Assembly: GCA_040386355.1 (NCBI GenBank)
Contig: JAZKFP010000117.1
Span: 1-13,292 of the forward strand
From: JAZKFP01 sp040386355
GTDB lineage: Bacteria > Pseudomonadota > Gammaproteobacteria > Pseudomonadales > UBA6940
Length of the DNA: 13,292 nucleotides
Reading direction: 5' to 3'
The stretch's first letter is position 1. The number at the start of each line of letters is the position of its first letter. Shown here piece after piece: positions 1 through 6,727 of the stretch. Made by a program: the position numbers and the translations under genes. The notes beneath the pieces are model-generated. The model had not been told where the DNA came from. It was given only the letters and a program-made list of their open reading frames with translations, and searched no databases.

Positions 1-135
1 ATGCCAAGTCTATATTTTTATTGAGACAGTAATGGTAATTAAGTAGATATGCTGTATCAGAAGGACGTCAATTAATTGCAATCAAATTAAATGGAGCTCA
101 ACGTTTCAAACGCATTTGCTTAAAAACTTAAAAAA

Positions 136-288
136 ATGATGAAGCTTAGTGAAAATATAAAGCAGGGTTATTTAATTTATAATGGTGAAGCTTTGAAATT
201 TAGTGATGGGATTAGCGCGTTGAAATTTGATCAAGTGGCAAGTATTTTAAATCAGAAAATTAAGTTTGGCAGATTCGTTAGTAAATAA
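136..288 (+). CDS. Possible 50-aa hypothetical ORF or gene remnant
   Basis: This short ORF starts with two consecutive ATG codons and ends in TAA at 286-288. The product is mildly basic with no membrane segment, signal peptide or cysteine. There is no purine-rich ribosome binding site; only an A-run precedes the start. It follows immediately after another open stretch in a different frame (39-131), which fits decay of a longer gene better than a functional small gene. No family is recognised. Confidence 0.2.
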   Translation: MMKLSENIKQGYLIYNGEALKFSDGISALKFDQVASILNQKIKFGRFVSK

Positions 289-324
289 AATATTAATTAA
301 CTTCGTATTATATCGCTGAAATAA

Positions 325-352
325 TTGACAACGAAAAGTACGTGATTATCAC
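325..352 (+). promoter_or_regulatory. Candidate sigma70 promoter upstream of cbpA
   Basis: A perfect TTGACA at 325-330 is followed after 16 bases by TATCAC at 347-352, which matches four of six positions of TATAAT. It would give a leader of about 190 bases before cbpA at 547, which is long. In such AT-rich DNA partial matches are common, so this is only a candidate. Confidence 0.25.
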
Positions 353-546
353 ACATTGAATTCATTACTTTATAAGCTACAGAAAAATTCATGTGCGACA
401 TAATTGGCTCCTCTGATTAATGCGATTTGAGTTAATCTTTTTTTTCACACAAGTTCAATTTGAATATGCGTACCAAACCCATTAGCTTAAGCGCATACTT
501 AACACATCTTGAATAAATTCTTGCCAACTAACAGTAGATCAGAGCT

Positions 547-969
547 ATGGATTTTAAAGATTATTACGCCATTCTTGGCGTTAAGCCGGATGCAGATGAG
601 AAAGAAATTAAAACAGTATATCGGCGTTTAGCGAGAAAATATCATCCTGATCTTAACAAACAAGCTGATGCGGAAGAACAATTTAAAGTGGTTGCTGAAG
701 CCTATGAAATTTTGCATCAACGCGAAAAAAGGGCAGAATACGATGAATTATGTGAAGCTAGAAAAAATGAAGCTGCTTTTAGAGAAAATCAAAAATCGGG
801 AAGTGGATTTTCTAGTTATACGCAATCTAATCAAGATTTTTCCAACTTTTTTGAATCTATCTTTGGTAAAACAAATAATCCATTTCAAGATAGTCGACAA
901 AAGAAATCGTCATATCAAGACAATCTAACGGAAAATTTTTCTCAAAAAAGGAAGAGATGTAGAAGTTGA
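547..969 (+). CDS. cbpA: N-terminal half of frameshifted curved DNA-binding protein CbpA (J-domain)
   Basis: CbpA is a DnaJ-family (class B Hsp40) co-chaperone that stimulates DnaK ATPase and, in E. coli, binds the nucleoid in stationary phase. The first 70 residues are a J-domain: helix II is followed by the essential HPD loop at residues 33-35 (KYHPDLNK). A polar Ser/Gln/Asn-rich linker with a short Phe-rich stretch (about residues 88-111) takes the place of the G/F region. The frame then departs from CbpA homology at a run of six A (944-949) and ends after an unrelated basic tail (KRKRCRS) at TGA 967-969. The missing part is found one frame over, from base 950. If translated alone, the product would be a 140-aa J-domain protein without a substrate-binding region. 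The frameshift could be real, a homopolymer sequencing error, or corrected by slippage. Confidence 0.85.
   Translation: MDFKDYYAILGVKPDADEKEIKTVYRRLARKYHPDLNKQADAEEQFKVVAEAYEILHQREKRAEYDELCEARKNEAAFRENQKSGSGFSSYTQSNQDFSNFFESIFGKTNNPFQDSRQKKSSYQDNLTENFSQKRKRCRS
944..949 (+). other. A6 homopolymer at the cbpA frameshift point
   Basis: Six consecutive A lie exactly where the CbpA reading frame breaks. Removing one A joins the J-domain frame to GRDVEVELPIFLEDTL, the conserved start of the CbpA C-terminal region. The break therefore corresponds to one extra A, or to a slip of +1 (equivalently -2). Confidence 0.8.
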
Positions 970-1513
970 ATTGCCAATTTTTTTGGAAGATACCTTGGCT
1001 GATACATTATTACCGATAGAATATGCTGTGCCGTATCATGATGCACAAGGACAAATGCAGCAGCTCAAAAAAAATCTAAAAATTAAAATCCCGGTTGGTG
1101 CAATTCAAGGAGAGCAAATTCGGCTTAAAGGGCAGGGTGCTCCAGGAATTGGTAACTCAGCAGCAGGTGATTTATATGTGCATCTTCGTTTAATCCCGCA
1201 TCAATTATTTGATGTTGAGGGTCATAATCTGATTATTACTTTACCCCTAACGCCTTGGGAAGCAGCCCTAGGTGCAAAAATTACTTTACCCACACTAAAT
1301 GGAAAAGTTCAGCTTACCGTTCAGCCTAATAGTCAAACCGGACAGCGTTTACGCGTAAAAGGGAAAGGTTTAATTGGCAAGAATGGTGTTGGTGATTTAT
1401 TTGCAATATTGAAAATAGTATTGCCGCCAACTTCCAATGACACCCTAAAAAAACTCTGGACACAACTGGCGGAAAACGCTGCCTTTGATCCTCGTACTGA
1501 GTGGAGTAAATAA
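950..1513 (+). CDS. cbpA: C-terminal half of frameshifted CbpA (substrate-binding domains)
   Basis: From base 950 this frame encodes GRDVEVELPIFLEDTL and then the two beta-rich C-terminal domains of a class B DnaJ protein. Typical CbpA features are IKIPVGAIQGEQIRLKGQG, PHQLFDVEGHNL, LTPWEAALGAKITLPTL and GQRLRVKGKGL, ending with FDPRTEWSK just as CbpA proteins usually end. Joined to the J-domain half by removal of one A, the protein would be about 321 residues, close to the E. coli length of 306. The nominal start at 971 is TTG with no convincing ribosome binding site, so independent initiation is unlikely; homology also extends upstream of it to 950. No internal stop or other lesion is seen, which argues against old decay. 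The cbpM start lies 2 bases after the stop, so translation of this part probably matters for coupling. Confidence 0.8.
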   Translation, partial: GRDVEVELPIFLEDTLADTLLPIEYAVPYHDAQGQMQQLKKNLKIKIPVGAIQGEQIRLKGQGAPGIGNSAAGDLYVHLRLIPHQLFDVEGHNLIITLPLTPWEAALGAKITLPTLNGKVQLTVQPNSQTGQRLRVKGKGLIGKNGVGDLFAILKIVLPPTSNDTLKKLWTQLAENAAFDPRTEWSK

Positions 1514-1515
1514 TT

Positions 1516-1839
1516 ATGATTCATTATCCCATGGTGGAATTAAGCTTTGAAGATCTTTGCCAATCTGCAAATATTAATGCTAATCAAATGTTAGAGTTAG
1601 TAGAATTTCATATTGTGGTACCAATAATTGGCAAATATCCGGAAGAGTGGTTGTTTAATGTTACTTGCGTGGGTGTCGTTAAAAAGGCCGTTCGTTTACA
1701 TCAAGATTTAGCGTTGGATTGGGAAATAATTCCATTACTTCTTAAATTGATAGAAGAAAGAGAACAGCTGCATAGAGAAAATGTATTACTTAAACTACGT
1801 TTGCAGCGATATATTGAAAATGAAATTTCATTGTATTAA
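1516..1839 (+). CDS. cbpM: CbpM, modulator of the CbpA co-chaperone
   Basis: CbpM is a small MerR-like helix-turn-helix protein that binds the J-domain of CbpA and inhibits its DnaK-stimulating and DNA-binding activities. The 107-residue product fits the family length of about 100. It has the N-terminal HTH-like segment (FEDLCQSANINANQMLELVEFHIV, split here only by description) and a C-terminal helical part rich in Leu and Glu (residues 76-103) resembling the family's coiled helix. The ATG at 1516 lies 2 bases after the cbpA stop, with GGAG at 1503-1506 as ribosome binding site; an alternative ATG at 1531 lacks one. Identification rests mainly on this position after cbpA plus the HTH and length. 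The gene is intact although cbpA is frameshifted, which suggests that the system is still used or that the frameshift is recent or artefactual. Confidence 0.82.
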   Translation: MIHYPMVELSFEDLCQSANINANQMLELVEFHIVVPIIGKYPEEWLFNVTCVGVVKKAVRLHQDLALDWEIIPLLLKLIEEREQLHRENVLLKLRLQRYIENEISLY

Positions 1840-1964
1840 AAAAGTAAATGAGCAGATGGAAAATCATATAGAGCTGTTTTTATATCGCATTTTGAAAACT
1901 CATTTGTCATTAGTCGCTTCATATAATAAGTCTATATGATGGATGAAACCGTTGAATTCTCTTT

Positions 1965-1990
1965 ATTGATAAAATTCATTATCAATTTTT
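1965..1990 (+). terminator. Candidate terminator after cbpM
   Basis: A perfect 8-bp inverted repeat (ATTGATAA at 1965-1972, TTATCAAT at 1979-1986) with a 6-base loop is followed directly by a T-run to 1990. It sits between the convergent cbpM and DUF1501 genes. The stem is AT-rich and so weak; the position supports it more than the stability does. Confidence 0.4.
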
Positions 1991-2011
1991 AAAAATTTTA
2001 TCTTTTAATTA

Positions 2012-3160
2012 TTAACCCAAAACTGCTTCCATCAACTTTAAATCTTTCAATCCCGGATATAGCCCTTTTGCTAATTGCTGCGGATCCATTTGATAATGCT
2101 CTGCCAACGAAGAAACAATTAAACTCTCTAACGACAATGTCGGTTTTAAATCGCGTTTATTTAAAAGTTGTTCCGGATTAAGTCCGGGCCAATCGGCAAT
2201 AACGCGGCCGCCTCGAATCATTCCGCCGCCAAATAACATTGCGCTAGAAGCGGTACCGTGATCTGTGCCGCCGGTATTATTTATTGCAACGGTTCGACCA
2301 AATTCCGTTGCGACAATCACAAGTGTATTATTCCAAATATTTCCTAATCCATTTTTAATTGAAAAAATTAATTGATCTAAGTTTTTTAATTGTACATTGA
2401 GACGTTGAGTCTGCGCGCTGTGCGTATCCCAACCGCCAGTTTCGATCATCATAATGCGAGTACCGTCATCCGGTGTCATAAGTCGACACGCGAGCTCTCC
2501 CATTACTTTTCCACTTTCACCTTGCACATCGTCAATTAATTCGCGCTTTTTTAAAGCACCGTTCCAACTCGCATTCAATAGCTTGTCTTGTTGATACATT
2601 TGAGAAACACGTTTTAATAAATCTTCAGAAGCAACTGGAATTTGAGCAGGTGCGTAATTGGATATGGGAGCAGCTCCACGCATTGCCATAGGAATAACTT
2701 GCGCAATAGCTAAGGATTTATTCTGATTAGGTGAAAGTTGAGATGTAAGACGATTTAACCAACCGGTTTTTTCAGCGTACGCAAAAGTACCACCGCTTTC
2801 TAAAATGTTTTGTCCATCAAAGTGCGATTGATTTCGATAATTTGAGGCGATAGCGTGTGCAAATAATGCGTGGCTGGATTGATATAGTTTTCCAATTTCA
2901 GCCATTGCAGGATGTAAATGAAAAAGTTTATCTAGTTGCATTCCAGATGCAGCATTTTCTAACAAAGGACCGCGCAATTGTGTGAGTGCAGGATCAGCAA
3001 GCGGTGCAATCATGGATAATCCATCTGCCGCACCACGTTGAATAATAAAAATAAAACGTTTATTGGTTGCAGCGGTTTGTGCGAAAGAAATTCGAAACGG
3101 CATAGCAAACGCAAGCGTTCCTAAACATCCAGCACCTAAAAATAAACGTCGATTAAGCAT
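2012..3160 (-). CDS. DUF1501 family exported protein
   Basis: The 382-residue product is a DUF1501 protein, a family with an alkaline phosphatase/sulfatase-like core and no settled function. It begins with a Tat-like signal: NRRLFLG at residues 3-9, a hydrophobic stretch to about residue 20, and a likely cleavage after SFA near residue 27. Family landmarks are RGAADGLS (42-49), SHFDGQNILE (112-121), ETGGWDTH (240-247), EFGR (286-289) and GGTDHG (297-302); the Asp and His residues are the expected metal-binding type. The ATG at 3160 follows the DUF1800 stop by only 4 bases, with a good ribosome binding site (AAGG) inside the end of that gene, so the two are co-transcribed and probably translationally coupled. 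The pair recurs in many bacteria and is assumed to act together outside the cytoplasm. Confidence 0.92.
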   Translation of the reverse strand: MLNRRLFLGAGCLGTLAFAMPFRISFAQTAATNKRFIFIIQRGAADGLSMIAPLADPALTQLRGPLLENAASGMQLDKLFHLHPAMAEIGKLYQSSHALFAHAIASNYRNQSHFDGQNILESGGTFAYAEKTGWLNRLTSQLSPNQNKSLAIAQVIPMAMRGAAPISNYAPAQIPVASEDLLKRVSQMYQQDKLLNASWNGALKKRELIDDVQGESGKVMGELACRLMTPDDGTRIMMIETGGWDTHSAQTQRLNVQLKNLDQLIFSIKNGLGNIWNNTLVIVATEFGRTVAINNTGGTDHGTASSAMLFGGGMIRGGRVIADWPGLNPEQLLNKRDLKPTLSLESLIVSSLAEHYQMDPQQLAKGLYPGLKDLKLMEAVLG

Positions 3161-3164
3161 AATT

Positions 3165-4613
3165 TTACCTTCGTAAAAATTCTGGAGATACCAACATCAA
3201 CGCTAGCGCTTGTCCTAAACTATCAGCTTGAGCAAGAGTTTGGATCGTATTGTTGGATAATTGATTTCCCAATAATTGCGATGCTAAAACTTTCGGATCA
3301 ATGGTTTGCCCGCTACGTGATGCTAATAATTCTGCAACTTCAACACGATGCATTAATACGTCGGGAGTAGTCCAATTGGCAGAAGCATCATCATAACCAG
3401 CCGGCGAATTTACTTTCCAAATTGGTTGACCTAACTGAGCACAAAGAGAATTAATGGATTGGCTTTGAACACCTTTTGTATTTAGTGCTCGCATTGAAGA
3501 AATTAACCATTCCCAAGGTGTTTTAAATTTCGCGGCTTGAGTCTGCCAACTTTCAGGAGCATTAATTAAAACTTTATATACTTCCGTTAAATTTCCAGAA
3601 GAACTTAAAAACGTCTGACTAAGTTTTTCAATAAGTGCTGGTGAGGGATTATCTGAAATAAAATGACGAACTAATTTTGTAGAGATATGCTTTGCAGTTG
3701 CAGGATGAATAGCAATATCTTTTAAAACTGCTTGTGCTTGATCTATTCCAGTTTGAGAATATTTTTTTCCAACAATATATCGTATTCCTGGTTCATGCAT
3801 GAGCGGTGAAAAAATAAAAGTGCCTGGTTGTCCTTCACGACCAGAATTTTGTGCGGCTTTACTATTTTGGTTGTCAGTAATTGTCCAGCCAGTGAGCACT
3901 TTTGCGAATTCTAAAATATCTTCTTGGGTGTATGTGCGCTCACCTAACGTATGATGCTGCAAAATTTCGCGTGCTAAATTTTCACTCGTCACTAATTTAT
4001 TTTTAAGATTTTTTTCTAATGTAGTTTTTTCTCCAAGTGGTGAATGTTCGCCCACTGAATTCACTTGATCGGAATAAATCAACATAGCGGGATGTTGCTC
4101 AACTGCAAGCAACATATCAGAAAAATTTCCTAACACATGTGGACGAATTGCTTCAAACTCAAACGCACCCGCATAAGGTCGAACATTTGGAGAATTTGCA
4201 GAAACCGCAAAATGATTCGCCCAAAAATGTACTAAACGTTCAATAAAAGGTGTTGCGCTTGTTATTGCAAGTTGTGCACGCGCTGTAAGAGCATCTTCAT
4301 AATACTGATCAGCAACTGCATTAATTTGTAGGTCAAGATCAATCGGACTTTTTTTCGGAGTAGTATTTTTACTAGAGTTTGTTGTTTGAATTTTAGAAGT
4401 TAGATTGGGTATGTTGTCAAAAAATGTTCCCTCATTGGATTTTGCAACGCCAACAGCAAGTTCTTGACGAGAAGGTAATGCAGATAACATTTGAGGAAAA
4501 GGGCGATATGCTGACAGTTGATTTCTTAACCAAAATTTTGCATCACCACTAGCAAGATTATCGGGTCGTGCTCCTAAGCCAAATCGATTTTGTGCAATCA
4601 ATATATCTGACAT
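3165..4613 (-). CDS. DUF1800 family protein
   Basis: The 482-residue product belongs to DUF1800, which is almost always paired with DUF1501. Family features seen are NRFGLGARP (9-17), HFWANHF (129-135), ENLAREILQ (211-219), HTLG (221-224) and the TQEDILEFAKVLTGWT block (229-244). The biochemical role is unknown. Residues 60-95 form a polar Ser/Thr/Lys insert of low complexity. The protein begins directly at the conserved domain, with no signal peptide. An in-frame stop at 4632-4634 lies seven codons upstream and no start codon lies between, so a longer N-terminus is excluded in this sequence. Its Tat-type partner DUF1501 does have a signal, so it might be carried out with that protein, or may stay inside. 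It is the first gene of the two-gene unit. Confidence 0.92.
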   Translation of the reverse strand: MSDILIAQNRFGLGARPDNLASGDAKFWLRNQLSAYRPFPQMLSALPSRQELAVGVAKSNEGTFFDNIPNLTSKIQTTNSSKNTTPKKSPIDLDLQINAVADQYYEDALTARAQLAITSATPFIERLVHFWANHFAVSANSPNVRPYAGAFEFEAIRPHVLGNFSDMLLAVEQHPAMLIYSDQVNSVGEHSPLGEKTTLEKNLKNKLVTSENLAREILQHHTLGERTYTQEDILEFAKVLTGWTITDNQNSKAAQNSGREGQPGTFIFSPLMHEPGIRYIVGKKYSQTGIDQAQAVLKDIAIHPATAKHISTKLVRHFISDNPSPALIEKLSQTFLSSSGNLTEVYKVLINAPESWQTQAAKFKTPWEWLISSMRALNTKGVQSQSINSLCAQLGQPIWKVNSPAGYDDASANWTTPDVLMHRVEVAELLASRSGQTIDPKVLASQLLGNQLSNNTIQTLAQADSLGQALALMLVSPEFLRR

Positions 4614-4656
4614 GAATCCATTCCAATAAATTTAATTGATGAAAAAGATTAAATAA

Positions 4657-5439
4657 TTAAAATTGTTTCGTTAACCAATGCGTAATTTTGGTAACAGCGG
4701 TTCTGGGAACCAGTCCCACTGTACTTGCTAACACTTGATTAAAATTTCCGTGAACTGCTACGCGTTTACCTTTCATCATCGATTTATAACTAAATTCTGC
4801 AACATCTTTCGCATGAGGAAGATACCGATTATTCATAAATGCATTATGTCGGCTAACGCCTGCAGTTGATTGAAATTCAGTGATGGTAGGGCCAGGACAA
4901 GATGCGGTTACTGTAATTCCTGTACCTGCTAATTCTTGCGCAAGTGCTTCTGAAAACGATAAAACATACGCCTTAGTTGCGAAATATACGGCCATATTAG
5001 GACCAGGTTGGAAGGATGCAGTGGATGCTAGATTTAGAATTTTTCCTGATTTTTTTTCGATCATCATTGGAATAAATAAATGCGTTAATTCAGTTAATAC
5101 TCGTACGTTAAGATCAATCATTTTTGCTTGCTTATCCCAAGCAATTCGAGGAAATTCTCCAATTGAACCAAAGCCTGCATTGTTTACTAGAAAATCAATA
5201 TGAATATTTGCATCTAATAATGCATCACGTATTCGAATAGGAGCGTCGTGTTCGGTTAAGTCTAATGACATCACTGTTGCAGAAACTTTAAAGTGCGATT
5301 CAATTTCTTTTTTTAAGGTTTGCAATCTTCCATTGCGTCGAGCAATTACAATAACGTTATGACCTTCACGTGCAAAATAGCGCGCTAATTCTAAGCCAAT
5401 TCCACTTGAAGCGCCGGTAATTAAAGCAGTTTTATTCAT
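4657..5439 (-). CDS. Classical SDR family NAD(P)-dependent oxidoreductase
   Basis: This is a short-chain dehydrogenase/reductase of about 260 residues, a cytoplasmic Rossmann-fold enzyme that reduces or oxidises carbonyl/alcohol groups. Numbered from the first ATG at 5448, it has the cofactor motif TGASSGIG (11-18), NNAG (89-92), a catalytic Ser in the ASTAS segment (141-145), the YxxxK pair Y155/K159, and PGP (185-187) that closes the cofactor site. Arg residues after beta-2 (IARRNGR) suggest a preference for NADPH. The sequence resembles the DltE/YqjQ-like subgroup often annotated as fatty acid or general SDR; the substrate cannot be told. Three ATG codons are available (5448, 5445, 5439). 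AAGGA at 5448-5452 is 8 bases from the 5439 start but overlaps or abuts the others, so 5439 is chosen. It lies 43 bases before DUF1800 and may share its transcript. Confidence 0.92.
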   Translation of the reverse strand: MNKTALITGASSGIGLELARYFAREGHNVIVIARRNGRLQTLKKEIESHFKVSATVMSLDLTEHDAPIRIRDALLDANIHIDFLVNNAGFGSIGEFPRIAWDKQAKMIDLNVRVLTELTHLFIPMMIEKKSGKILNLASTASFQPGPNMAVYFATKAYVLSFSEALAQELAGTGITVTASCPGPTITEFQSTAGVSRHNAFMNNRYLPHAKDVAEFSYKSMMKGKRVAVHGNFNQVLASTVGLVPRTAVTKITHWLTKQF

Positions 5440-5559
5440 GGCCATCATCCTTAATATACGAGCTTCAAGACTAACACTTTATGATTACATTTTTCGTCAT
5501 TTCATTTCTGTATGACATTCATATTTCTTAAAATACTATTTTATTATCCATACACATTT

Positions 5560-5886
5560 TTAGGGTTTAAATTTAACATTCGGAGTACGAATCGATTTAT
5601 TATAGGCGCAAGCCTTTTGCGCTGAAATAATAAGGGCTGCAATTAAAGAACCTTCTAATATATGCAAAATTCTTGGATTGCCTTGTCTACAATGTGGTTG
5701 GGCATTTGCAGAATGCATATTCGAGCTTGGACAAATAAGTGGTTGCGGAATAGTTTTTTCAAAAGGAATGATATTCTTTTGAATAAAGTCTGTAGCAACG
5801 GGAGTACTCGTGTTTACTGAATGGATTGAACGAAAACTGCAGCCGCTTAAAGCTAAGGCAAAAGGAAGATAAGATGAAAGTCTCAT
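5560..5886 (-). CDS. Small predicted lipoprotein of unknown function
   Basis: The 108-residue product starts MRLSSYLPFALALSGC, a short signal ending in a lipobox (LSGC, lipidated Cys16), so it is probably anchored in a membrane facing the periplasm. Three more Cys (52, 66, 92) could form a disulfide. A hydrophobic stretch at about residues 76-88 (GSLIAALIISA) is moderately membrane-like. I recognise no family. The ribosome binding site is weak (GGTACC region only). It is the last of the three minus-strand genes here, and a perfect inverted repeat lies just upstream at 5914-5952. Conservation in relatives is what would separate it from a chance ORF. Confidence 0.5.
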   Translation of the reverse strand: MRLSSYLPFALALSGCSFRSIHSVNTSTPVATDFIQKNIIPFEKTIPQPLICPSSNMHSANAQPHCRQGNPRILHILEGSLIAALIISAQKACAYNKSIRTPNVKFKP

Positions 5887-5913
5887 AAAATGGTACCGTT
5901 AAAAATCCATAAA

Positions 5914-5952
5914 TCTTAGACATGATAACAATGGTAAAAATCATGTCTAAGA
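5914..5952 (-). terminator. Perfect 13-bp inverted repeat downstream of ssb (terminator or operator)
   Basis: TCTTAGACATGAT at 5914-5926 and its exact reverse complement at 5940-5952 flank a 13-base spacer. Read on the minus strand it lies 41 bases after the ssb stop and is followed, about 6 bases later, by a short T-run, so it may end ssb transcription. It also lies 28 bases upstream of the small lipoprotein start, so it could be an operator for that gene. The sequence does not decide between these. Confidence 0.5.
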
Positions 5953-5993
5953 AATAGTTGTCTTTAAACTAATGTGTAAATTTTAAACAATCT

Positions 5994-6536
5994 TCAAAAC
6001 GGAATATCATCATCTAAATCGTCGTTACTTACCATAGAAGGCGTTGATTGGTGCGCTGGTGCACGGCGATTATTTGATGGCGCGGAGCGGGATGCAGGTC
6101 CATGAGATTGTGAGGACGAATAATCAGATCCGCCACTCATACCATAATCGGAAGGCTCACCATGTGGTGCTTCTGAATCTGAATTTCCACCGCCCGCATT
6201 ACGGCTATCTAACATTTGTAATTCGTTACCAACAATTTCGGTTGTATAACGATCGGCACCGTCTTTATCTTGCCACTTACGAGTTTGCAATTTGCCTTCA
6301 ATATAAACTTTAGAACCTTTGCGTAAATATTCTGCACCGATTTCTGCTAGACGATTAAACAATACAACACGATGCCATTCAGTTTTTTCTTGATTCTCGC
6401 CGCTTACTTTATCTTTCCAAGTTTCAGACGTTGCAACCGTTAAGGTCGTAATTGCTACGCTATTTGGGGTGTAACGAGTTTCAGGATCTTTACCAAGATT
6501 TCCAACTAAGATTACTTTATTAATACCACGCGCCAT
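5994..6536 (-). CDS. ssb: Single-stranded DNA-binding protein SSB
   Basis: SSB coats single-stranded DNA during replication, recombination and repair and recruits partner proteins through its C-terminal tip. Residues 1-110 form the OB-fold, very close to E. coli SSB, with the DNA-stacking tryptophans W40, W54 and W88 and the TEWHRVVLFNRLAE segment. Residues 112-170 are a disordered Gly/Ser/Pro/Asn linker. The end is the acidic tip DDDIPF (175-180) that binds RecQ, PriA, Pol III chi and others. Length 180 is normal. GAGGA about 8 bases before the ATG is the ribosome binding site. A TATGAT box on the minus strand at 6584-6589 could be a -10 element, but no good -35 is seen, and no LexA box is recognised. 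It is intact and typical. Confidence 0.98.
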   Translation of the reverse strand: MARGINKVILVGNLGKDPETRYTPNSVAITTLTVATSETWKDKVSGENQEKTEWHRVVLFNRLAEIGAEYLRKGSKVYIEGKLQTRKWQDKDGADRYTTEIVGNELQMLDSRNAGGGNSDSEAPHGEPSDYGMSGGSDYSSSQSHGPASRSAPSNNRRAPAHQSTPSMVSNDDLDDDIPF

Positions 6537-6727
6537 ATCTACGTCCTCATCACAGTGAATTTTACCTAAGAATGCCGTAGAGCATCATACTCTGTCTATT
6601 CAGAATCGGATGTATATTAAGAAAGTTATTGAATCATTTTCTATAGGATGAAATAGAATCGAAGACTACATCACAATTTCTAAAAAATGCGTATCGATTC
6701 TAAGCGAGAAAAAAGGTGTAATTATGG

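Larger units (their letters stand above)
1..546. other. Upstream region without an intact gene; possible decayed coding remnants
   Basis: No ORF of convincing length or start is present. Positions 39-131 (+) read open without a start codon and give a basic, coding-looking peptide containing SEGRQLIAIKLNGAQRFKR before a stop at 129-131. Positions 136-288 (+) give a 50-residue ORF beginning MMKLSENIKQGY that has no Shine-Dalgarno sequence. The two lie in adjacent frames and could be remnants of one disrupted gene, or chance ORFs. I do not recognise a family. The remaining 258 bases before 547 are AT-rich and show only a weak sigma70-like candidate at 325-352. Confidence 0.4.

Noticed and set aside
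508..513. CTTGAA resembling the -35 of a heat-shock (sigma32) promoter before cbpA
   Set aside because: No CCCCAT-like -10 lies at the needed 13-17 base distance.
4880..5203. Plus-strand 107-codon ORF opposite the SDR gene
   Set aside because: It is antisense to a strongly supported SDR with all motifs, and has no start signals.
5759..5944. Minus-strand 61-codon ORF overlapping the small lipoprotein gene
   Set aside because: It covers the inverted repeat and the lipoprotein start in another frame. The lipoprotein frame has a clear lipobox, so this looks like a shadow.
6592..6603. CTG-N6-CAG upstream of ssb as a possible LexA box
   Set aside because: The LexA consensus needs CTG-N10-CAG; the spacing is wrong.
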